In this document: piece after piece, positions 15,166 through 21,244 of the stretch | Position numbering within the stretch: position 1 is the stretch's first letter | Layout: every line of letters starts with the position of its first letter | Assembly: GCA_035443705.1 (NCBI GenBank) | Contig: DAORSV010000025.1 | Span: forward strand, 1-21,244 | Source: CADEGZ01 sp035443705 | Lineage (GTDB): Bacteria > Pseudomonadota > Gammaproteobacteria > UBA6186 > Azoamicaceae | Length of the DNA: 21,244 nt | Reading direction: 5' to 3' | Translations under genes and position numbers: made by a program | Notes under the pieces: model-generated | The model's database searches: none | The model's input: only the letters and a program-made list of their open reading frames with translations | What the model was told of the DNA's origin: nothing

Positions 15166-16228
15166 TGTCGAAAGTCCTTAAGGCAAGTCCACACGTCAAC
15201 ATTAATGCTGAAGCTTCTTCCATTAAATTATTTTTATTTACACGCTCTGCTATTTCCATATCCACAAATGGATTAGCAATAGATGTTTTAATATTTAATT
15301 TTTCTTGAATTAATGCGTCTAAGCTAGGCAACATGGCAACACCGCCTGCTAATACAATATAATCAATTTCTTCCTCTTCGCTCGAAGAGAAAAAGACCTG
15401 TAATGCACGCCCAATCTGTTGAATCACCGTTTCTTTAAATAGCGTTAATACCTCTGTTGTATAATCTTCGGGTAAACCACCATACTTTTGTGCAGCAACC
15501 GCTTCTTCCGCGGATAATCCATATCGTCTTTGAATTTCGTCGCTTAGATGCTTGCCGCCAAACGCCTGATCTCGACTGTATATTAAACGTCTATCTTTAA
15601 AAACATACAGCGTCGAATTGGTGGATCCTAGATCAATCACGGCAACATTGCTCCCTGCTCCTTTTGTGGGCAAATGTTCGCCAATTAATCCAAAGGCTCT
15701 CTCCATCGCTAATGCCTCAACATCCACGACAGTTGCCTGCAATCCTGCATCTACAATAGCTGCCACCCGCATGTCGAGGGTTTCAATTCGGGTTACAGCT
15801 AACAAAACATTTACAAATTCGGGACGTTTGAGCACAGGATCCAACACCTCGAAATCGTAATACACTTCTTCCAGTGGATAAGGAATATACCGATCTGCTT
15901 CCACTTCAATTTGATCTGCCATCTCAAGCTCGTTGAGATCTGCATTGAGTTGAATGACGCGTGTTAATACAGAAGATCCCGCAACAGCAACTGCTGCAAA
16001 TGGCAGCTTACACCCCATGCGCTTCATCAGATTCCGAATGGCTTCACCGACTTTATTGACGTCTTTAATATTTCTTTCGACAACACTTTGCGAAGGCAAA
16101 AATTCAATACCGTAATTTTCGACCACGTAGCGACCATGCGCTCGACTGAGCTCTAATATCTTGATGGCAGATGAACTGATATCCACCCCAACCAATGGCG
16201 TTATCTTAGTCTTTAAAAAACCAAACAC
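15158..16228 (-). CDS. pilM: Type IV pilus assembly protein PilM (actin-like ATPase fold)
   Basis: PilM is a cytoplasmic, actin/FtsA-like protein that binds ATP and the PilN N-terminus. Its 356 residues are standard length. The family phosphate-1 motif GVDISSSAIK is at 14-23, the phosphate-2 motif VIDLGSTNSTLYVF at 197-210, and the adenosine motif VLAGGVAMLPSL at 292-303. The start is GTG, preceded by AGGGG at 6 bases. It is the first gene of pilMNOPQ and diverges from mrcA across a 184-base gap that contains a perfect palindrome and overlapping -10 elements. Divergent mrcA-pilM is a conserved gammaproteobacterial arrangement. Confidence 0.96.
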   Translation of the reverse strand: MFGFLKTKITPLVGVDISSSAIKILELSRAHGRYVVENYGIEFLPSQSVVERNIKDVNKVGEAIRNLMKRMGCKLPFAAVAVAGSSVLTRVIQLNADLNELEMADQIEVEADRYIPYPLEEVYYDFEVLDPVLKRPEFVNVLLAVTRIETLDMRVAAIVDAGLQATVVDVEALAMERAFGLIGEHLPTKGAGSNVAVIDLGSTNSTLYVFKDRRLIYSRDQAFGGKHLSDEIQRRYGLSAEEAVAAQKYGGLPEDYTTEVLTLFKETVIQQIGRALQVFFSSSEEEEIDYIVLAGGVAMLPSLDALIQEKLNIKTSIANPFVDMEIAERVNKNNLMEEASALMLTCGLALRTFDNE

Positions 16229-16287
16229 AGGAAACCCCTATCATCAAGAAGCAAGATTTCGACCGAAAACAAAAGAGCGGTCTAACT

Positions 16288-16301
16288 TAAGACTAGTCTT
16301 A
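16288..16301. promoter_or_regulatory. Perfect 14-bp palindrome between pilM and mrcA
   Basis: TAAGACTAGTCTTA equals its own reverse complement, with CTAG at the centre. It lies 60 bases upstream of pilM and 111 bases upstream of mrcA. With no loop it cannot fold into a useful RNA hairpin, so a dimeric DNA-binding protein site is the more likely meaning. The regulator is unknown. Confidence 0.4.
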
Positions 16302-16363
16302 GCTGGTAAAAAGGCCAATAATTCTACTAACCTTTCAGTGGCAAAGTGCGTTTTATGTTTGGT

Positions 16364-16371
16364 ATTATACT
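16364..16371. promoter_or_regulatory. Overlapping divergent -10 elements for pilM and mrcA
   Basis: On the minus strand 16364-16369 reads TATAAT, towards pilM; on the plus strand 16366-16371 reads TATACT, towards mrcA. If both are used, RNA polymerase could serve only one direction at a time. Neither has a convincing -35 hexamer, so this is a tentative call. Confidence 0.35.
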
Positions 16372-16412
16372 AATATAAAGAGACGCCTATTTTTTATTTA
16401 AATGGATAACTT

Positions 16413-18773
16413 ATGGAAACATTATTTCAAATCATACGGCGTTCACTATTGGGAACCCTAGCTTTACTGGTGGTGGTTGGGATTATAGCGGTTCTTTACT
16501 TAGAATCGACCCTCCCTTCGGTTGATATGCTAAAAGACATGCGTCTTGCTGTACCGCTTAAAATCTACGCGAATGACGGAAAACTGATTTCTGAATTTGG
16601 AGAAGAGCGACGTACGCCTATTCCCCTAACCCAAGTGCCGAAAGATCTTATTCATGCGGTTCTCGCGACAGAAGACAGGCGTTTTTATGAACATCCGGGT
16701 GTCGATTTTCGAGGTTTATTACGTGCAGGTGTTACTTTACTGACCAATTCATCTATTAAACAAGGTGGTAGCACTATCACCATGCAAGTTGCTCGAAACT
16801 TTTTCTTAACACGACAGAAGACATTTATTAGAAAGCTTTCTGAAATATTGCTTGCACTTAAAATTGAAAAGGGACTCACAAAAGATGAGATATTGGAACT
16901 CTATTTGAACAAAATTTATTTTGGAAAACGTGCCTATGGCATCGCTTCCGCGGCAGCTGTTTATTATGGCACCACAGTTGATAAACTCTCGTTAGATCAA
17001 ATTGCCATGTTAGCGGGACTGCCACAAGCGCCTTCTAGCATTAACCCGTTACATGATCCCGATGCCGCTTTCAAGCGTCGAAAACACGTTTTAGAACGCA
17101 TGTTATCGTATAACTTTATTACGCCAGAACAATTTAAAACCGCCGTTGACGCACCACTGCCGACAAAATCACATGCGCATACGCCCGAAATTGAAGCGCC
17201 ATATGTTGCAGAAATGGTACGACAAGATCTCTATGCTCGTTATGGTAACGCAATCTATACTCTAGGTTACGAAGTCTATACCACGATAGATAGCCAACAA
17301 CAATTAGCAGCAAATTTGGCCTTAAAAAAAGCACTGTTAAAATATGATCAACGTCATGGTTATCGCAAAACCAAAATTCATTTTAAATTATCGCGCAACA
17401 AAACACCTGAACAAGAACTCGAGAATTGGACTCAAGAACTGAGAGACATCCCTGCCTATGGCGATATTTTACCAGGCGTTGTTACACGCATCGATAATGC
17501 AAACATTTCGGTTCTACTGCAAGATGGCAGGTATATTGAAATCCCGTGGGCGGGATTATCGTGGGCAAGACCACAATTGAAAGGCGCTCGCGTTGGCGCT
17601 TCGCCTAAAAAACCTTCTGATGTTGTCGCAATAGGTGATGTGATCTATACGGAAGCCACACAAGATCAAACTTGGAAAATGGTTCAAATCCCAGAAGTGG
17701 GCGGTGCAATTGTCGCATTAGCGCCCGATACGGGTTCTATACTCGCCATGGTCGGTGGATTTGATTATAGACTCAGTAGTTTTAATCGCGTTACACAAGC
17801 AGAAAGACAACCCGGTTCAGGCTTTAAACCCTTCCTTTGGGCTGCCGCCTTAGCACAAGGCTATACCTTGGCAACCAAGATTAATGATGCACCTTTGTCG
17901 TTTACTGATCCTGTTTCTGGCGTTGTTTGGCGCCCACACAATTCTACCAACAAATTTTATGGTCCAACGAGTTTGCGTAAAAGTCTTGCACGCTCACAAA
18001 ACATGGTAGCGATTCGATTATTACAAGCCGTGGGTGTTAAAAAATTTCTAGAATTTTCAAAGAATTTTGGATTTAATCCTGAAAAATTCCCACCCTATTT
18101 ACCCTTGGCACTCGGCGCTGGCGAATTAACGCCGCTCGAGGTTGCGGCTGGCTATTGTGTATTTGCGAATGGTGGCAATCTTGTAACACCCAATTTAATT
18201 ACAAGAATAAAAGACTATCAAGGCAATTTAGTGTATGAAGCGCCTTCTCCAACCAGTACGGTTAGCATTGGTCCTCAAATTGCCTATTTAATGACAGCTG
18301 CATTGCAAGATACGATTCAAAGCAGTGTCGGTACAGGACAACGCGCCAAAAGCCTAGGACGCGCCGATTTAGCAGGAAAAACAGGTACAACCAATGAATG
18401 GTTTGATGCCTGGTACTCTGGCTTTAATCGCGATGTCGTTGTAACAACTTGGGTAGGATTTGATGATCCCCGTACCTTAGGCGAAAAAGAGTTCGGTGGA
18501 GTTGTCGCCTTGCCGATGTGGATGTCTTTTATGGAAATAGTCCTTAAAGATAAACCAGAGCACACTTTAGAACCGCCTCCGGGCATTGTAAGCGTTAAAA
18601 TTGATCCCAATACGGGATTGCTCGCACACGAAGATCAACCTGGCGCTGTGGCTGAATTTTTTACGGAAGATACCTTACCCACCGGAAGAGGATCCTCAGC
18701 AGGAATGTTTGATGAAGAGAATGGCGGAGGCAGTGACGGTGGTTATGGCACCAGCGTAGAGGCGTTGTTTTAA
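16413..18773 (+). CDS. mrcA: Penicillin-binding protein 1A (bifunctional peptidoglycan synthase)
   Basis: PBP1A polymerises glycan strands and cross-links peptides in the periplasm. After a short cytoplasmic tail and a membrane helix (about 12-30), the GT51 transglycosylase domain shows the catalytic E87 in TEDRRFYEHPG, GGSTITMQ (118-125) and KDEILELYLN (157-166). An OB-like domain (about 320-420) separates it from the transpeptidase. That domain has the active-site SGFK (S469, K472), the SQN motif (528-530) and KTGT (656-659). Its 786 residues end in a Gly-rich tail (771-778). A GGA lies about 6 bases before the ATG. Also named ponA. It is divergent from pilM, and its stop is 3 bases from that of the convergent DUF4139 gene, leaving no room for a separate terminator. 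Confidence 0.97.
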   Translation: METLFQIIRRSLLGTLALLVVVGIIAVLYLESTLPSVDMLKDMRLAVPLKIYANDGKLISEFGEERRTPIPLTQVPKDLIHAVLATEDRRFYEHPGVDFRGLLRAGVTLLTNSSIKQGGSTITMQVARNFFLTRQKTFIRKLSEILLALKIEKGLTKDEILELYLNKIYFGKRAYGIASAAAVYYGTTVDKLSLDQIAMLAGLPQAPSSINPLHDPDAAFKRRKHVLERMLSYNFITPEQFKTAVDAPLPTKSHAHTPEIEAPYVAEMVRQDLYARYGNAIYTLGYEVYTTIDSQQQLAANLALKKALLKYDQRHGYRKTKIHFKLSRNKTPEQELENWTQELRDIPAYGDILPGVVTRIDNANISVLLQDGRYIEIPWAGLSWARPQLKGARVGASPKKPSDVVAIGDVIYTEATQDQTWKMVQIPEVGGAIVALAPDTGSILAMVGGFDYRLSSFNRVTQAERQPGSGFKPFLWAAALAQGYTLATKINDAPLSFTDPVSGVVWRPHNSTNKFYGPTSLRKSLARSQNMVAIRLLQAVGVKKFLEFSKNFGFNPEKFPPYLPLALGAGELTPLEVAAGYCVFANGGNLVTPNLITRIKDYQGNLVYEAPSPTSTVSIGPQIAYLMTAALQDTIQSSVGTGQRAKSLGRADLAGKTGTTNEWFDAWYSGFNRDVVVTTWVGFDDPRTLGEKEFGGVVALPMWMSFMEIVLKDKPEHTLEPPPGIVSVKIDPNTGLLAHEDQPGAVAEFFTEDTLPTGRGSSAGMFDEENGGGSDGGYGTSVEALF

Positions 18774-18776
18774 AAA

Positions 18777-20273
18777 TTACCACGTGTATCGTGCAGTATA
18801 TTGCACTTTTGCCTCACCGCTTGCCTTTACGACTAACGGAAATTTTATGGTACCTGAATTGATTTTTTCAAACGGGTTGGAATTTTTTAGAATTTCCCAA
18901 TTGGCTGTTCTATAGAAATTTTCCTGAATAAAAACTTTCACATCCTGATCTTTATGATTTTTAATCACAATTTCAAAAGATTCTTCCAGGATATGTCGAT
19001 TCTCATCTAAGCTAAAATCCGTTTGTTTTTTTTCTACAGACACATCAAAAGCGCTACCCATTTTAATTTGGATTTCTTCATCGCGAGCAGTATGATCAAT
19101 AACATCTTCCCCAATAAATTCTGGACTCTTATTTGATTTGCTGATGGCAGAGATCCGAACACGACCCACGGGCAACGGTATTCCCAGCCCTGCTCTACTG
19201 GTATTTTTCCATTTTAAATAAACATCCACCTTCGCAGGCACGCTGGTATTAACATATCTTTCTGTATTGTTATATCCCGTGTATAACATCCCCGGATTGC
19301 TATTATAAATATAAAGCTTTTCAACCGGTATTTTCGAGATTTTTGGCAAAAATTTAATTTGTTGTGTGGCATTATTTGCAAGGCTAATCTTACCATTGAG
19401 CGCATAAACATGATATTCAAAAAAAGGCTTTTCTGTAAAGCCTGCAGATCCACTATATCCCACTTTAGCAGCCATCATAAGATTCGCTCTGGGTAGCTGC
19501 TGGGGCGGGGCAGTATTCACATCTCCGGCGACTAATTTAAGATCCGCGCTATCAAAATTCAGCCCCGTTTTGTTCATAACAGTGACCCAAGAATTCAGTT
19601 CTAATGTTCCTGAATTCGGATCTCCTTTCTCTTCAAAAAGTGCATTGTAATCTGCCCACCACGTGATTCCTTTGGTTTGATAACGAGTTTCCGTTTGATG
19701 TAACCCTTGTTTTTTTGCAACAATATTCCAGAACAACGTGGGTTGCTTGAATCCTTCATCTTCTATCAAAGACAATCGAATGGCAGAATAATTATTTACT
19801 GTGACAATTTGCTTATTTTTATCTTGTAAAGTAAGACCATTTTGAGTATTTAATAATATGCCTGTAAAAGAACCCAAATCGGAGCCATGACCTTGCTCAA
19901 CGGTTATTTCTTTTCCTAAATAACTCTCTAATAATGTTTGATTATTCAATAAATCAAAGCGATATTTTTGTTGCAAAATTTCTGTACCTGCCACGTCGGT
20001 TAAAGATCTAAATTGCACCGTCGTCGGATCTATATAACTCGGAATATGGGTGTAACGTACTTCATTTTGACCCGATTGTAATGTCAAATCCCTGCGATCG
20101 ATCACATAGGCATACCCGGGTAAAGCCTCATTCAAATTAGGATTATTAGAAGAAAGGGTTCCAGGTGCCGCACTGCTATAAATTGTGAGTTCAACAGCAT
20201 TGGCTTCCGTATAACAAGCGCTTAGGACCATAAACAAAACAATTCTACCGAGTTTGCATTGCATCATAGCCAT
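18777..20273 (-). CDS. Exported DUF4139-family protein
   Basis: A 498-residue envelope protein whose N-terminal beta-rich part (about 28-125) and long C-terminal part (from about 195, with TKGITWWADYNALF and LELNSWVTVMNKTGL) match the DUF4139 (PF13598) pattern as I remember it. The function of this family is unknown to me. The N-terminus is export-like: KLGR then a short hydrophobic run. It holds a possible lipobox, LSAC (17-20), and a possible signal peptidase I site after ANA (26), so lipoprotein or soluble periplasmic protein are both possible. Two starts are plausible, M1 (20273) and M3, both served by AAGGAAAGGA. It is convergent with mrcA, and 145 bases containing a repeat element separate it from the upstream CPBP gene. 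Confidence 0.8.
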   Translation of the reverse strand: MAMMQCKLGRIVLFMVLSACYTEANAVELTIYSSAAPGTLSSNNPNLNEALPGYAYVIDRRDLTLQSGQNEVRYTHIPSYIDPTTVQFRSLTDVAGTEILQQKYRFDLLNNQTLLESYLGKEITVEQGHGSDLGSFTGILLNTQNGLTLQDKNKQIVTVNNYSAIRLSLIEDEGFKQPTLFWNIVAKKQGLHQTETRYQTKGITWWADYNALFEEKGDPNSGTLELNSWVTVMNKTGLNFDSADLKLVAGDVNTAPPQQLPRANLMMAAKVGYSGSAGFTEKPFFEYHVYALNGKISLANNATQQIKFLPKISKIPVEKLYIYNSNPGMLYTGYNNTERYVNTSVPAKVDVYLKWKNTSRAGLGIPLPVGRVRISAISKSNKSPEFIGEDVIDHTARDEEIQIKMGSAFDVSVEKKQTDFSLDENRHILEESFEIVIKNHKDQDVKVFIQENFYRTANWEILKNSNPFEKINSGTIKFPLVVKASGEAKVQYTARYTW

Positions 20274-20289
20274 TCCTTTCCTTGGATAT

Positions 20290-20322
20290 CTACTTAGGTC
20301 TTCTCTTAATTCTAGACCAAGT
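20290..20322. repeat. Imperfect hairpin upstream of the DUF4139 gene
   Basis: TACTTAGGTCT and AGACCAAGTA can pair with one bulged base around a 12-base loop. On the minus strand the structure would lie in the leader or promoter of the DUF4139 gene, ending about 17 bases before its ATG. No T run follows in either direction, so it is not a standard terminator. Confidence 0.4.
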
Positions 20323-20330
20323 AAGCCAGT

Positions 20331-20422
20331 TTAAGAGGTCAGATCTTGATTCTATACTTTTTACCCATTCTTTAGAGTTATTCTGCACCCTAAATAATAC
20401 ATAATCAAGATCTGGCCTCTAA
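20331..20422. repeat. REP/MITE-like element with inverted terminal arms
   Basis: The left arm contains GAGGTCAGATCTTGATT and the right arm contains AATCAAGATCTGGCCTC, which are reverse complements with one mismatch over 17 bases; both are flanked outside by TTAA-like bases. About 51 bases of AT-rich sequence lie between them. Arms containing GGTCAGATCTTG are, from memory, typical of short palindromic repeats associated with REP tyrosine transposases. No transposase gene is present, so it would be a non-autonomous element. Its right arm contains the stop codon of the CPBP gene. Confidence 0.65.
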
Positions 20423-21243
20423 TGCTCTTCCTTACGAGCTAGTGTTTTAGTACCATAAATAATGGCTATAACAATTGCAAAGAGAGTCCATAACGACACA
20501 TTGTAACGGTGTTCTGCTTTGTCCCAGGGGATAAGACCGGTATTGGCGCAAAATTCAAGTACGATATGAAATAAGATAGCTGATAATGTGCTGCGAGCGG
20601 TATTGTTATAAATCCAAGTAAAACAAACAGAGATCACAATTTCATGATACATGTATAGCCAGAATGTCAGTGACGCGAAAGGCATGAGCCCAAAAATAGA
20701 GCCATGTAAAAAAAATACTGGCAGATGCCATGGTCCCCACAAAGCACCTAAAATTAGACTGGATGTCAGCGCACTATATTTTTCTTGTAGACGATCCAGC
20801 ACATAACCCCGCCAACCCAGTTCCTCCAGAATAGGCACAAGCGGAACCGATAATAGTGTTAAATATAGCGATGGAAGTTTGTGCGAAAATGAATACGTAT
20901 CCCAATAGCCATTTAGCATTGCTGCTAGAATACTGACAGCGGGTATAAGAAAAAAAATAACTAAATACCATTTAAAAGATATTCGTTTAAAATCTAGTAT
21001 TCTCTTCCAATAGTCTTTTTGGCCTTCTTTGTTGAGTGTTAGATACGTAAAAGCAATGCCCATTACTGCTGGGCCAGCTAAAGCCAATAAAACTAAAACC
21101 ACGCCCAGTGCATGACCGCTCTCGGCGCTGACCCCCATTTTGTATGCAATCCCAAAGAATGACCATGTCCATATGTAAGTGGCTAAAAAATAAATCCAGG
21201 GTTTAGCAAGCATTGGTCTTTTTACGTATTTTTGTGTATCCAT
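20419..21243 (-). CDS. CPBP family intramembrane metalloprotease
   Basis: A 274-residue membrane protein of the CPBP/Abi family (PF02517), related to the CAAX protease Rce1. The conserved motifs are EELGWRG (140-146; E140, E141, R145), WHLP (172-175; H173) and the third-motif histidine H226 in LFHIVLEF. An N213 in WIYNNT lies between the second and third motifs. Seven or eight hydrophobic helices span about 15-265. All predicted metal and catalytic residues are present, so it is probably active, but the substrate is unknown; family members range from bacteriocin immunity to protein processing. The ATG is one base from the window end, so a longer start cannot be excluded. The stop codon TAG lies in the arm of an inverted-repeat element, suggesting that the original C-terminus was altered by insertion. 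Confidence 0.88.
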   Translation of the reverse strand: MDTQKYVKRPMLAKPWIYFLATYIWTWSFFGIAYKMGVSAESGHALGVVLVLLALAGPAVMGIAFTYLTLNKEGQKDYWKRILDFKRISFKWYLVIFFLIPAVSILAAMLNGYWDTYSFSHKLPSLYLTLLSVPLVPILEELGWRGYVLDRLQEKYSALTSSLILGALWGPWHLPVFFLHGSIFGLMPFASLTFWLYMYHEIVISVCFTWIYNNTARSTLSAILFHIVLEFCANTGLIPWDKAEHRYNVSLWTLFAIVIAIIYGTKTLARKEEH

Positions 21244-21244
21244 A

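Overview
The window is about 21 kb of an AT-rich gammaproteobacterial chromosome, with almost no free space between genes. The head-to-head mrcA/ponA and pilMNOPQ arrangement, class II aldolase beside pyruvate kinase, and a YfhL-type ferredoxin all fit Gammaproteobacteria. Low G+C, REP-like palindromic remnants and a long Lys/Glu-rich coiled-coil protein make a Legionellales-like host plausible, but that is inference. I see no rRNA, tRNA, CRISPR array, intact insertion sequence or phage gene, and no gene-free stretch longer than 300 bases. Bases 1-60 hold no recognisable gene.

Layout. (1) 61-4379, minus: an overlapping operon, in transcription order fatty-acid desaturase, pyruvate kinase (pyk, TTG start), class II fructose-bisphosphate aldolase (fba) and a YhhQ/VUT-family transporter (GTG start). 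(2) 4514-7240, plus: three overlapping genes of a GldA/GldF/GldG-like ABC-2 system (ATPase, six-helix permease, membrane-anchored auxiliary subunit). (3) 7362-9152, plus: a 596-residue coiled-coil protein of unknown function, with its own candidate promoter and a perfect inverted repeat near the start of transcription. (4) 9127-10953, minus: hemE, coaD, yfhL-type ferredoxin, tightly packed; the ferredoxin gene overlaps the coiled-coil gene tail to tail. (5) 11084-16228, minus: pilM-N-O-P-Q, the alignment subcomplex and outer-membrane secretin of a type IV pilus. (6) 16413-18773, plus: penicillin-binding protein 1A, divergent from pilM. (7) 18777-20273, minus: an exported DUF4139-type protein whose stop lies 3 bases from the PBP1A stop. 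(8) 20331-20422: a roughly 90-bp element bounded by inverted arms. (9) 20419-21243, minus: a CPBP-family membrane protease whose stop codon lies inside one arm of that element.

Most genes are housekeeping or envelope functions: lower glycolysis, lipid unsaturation, haem and CoA synthesis, pilus assembly and peptidoglycan synthesis. The least explained parts are the coiled-coil protein with its inverted-repeat promoter, the GldAFG-like exporter beside it, the transposase-like C-terminus of the desaturase, the Cys-containing tail of PilQ, and the REP-like elements at two places where gene order differs from what I expect. I did not find a clearly novel multigene system; the exporter and coiled-coil region is the best candidate.
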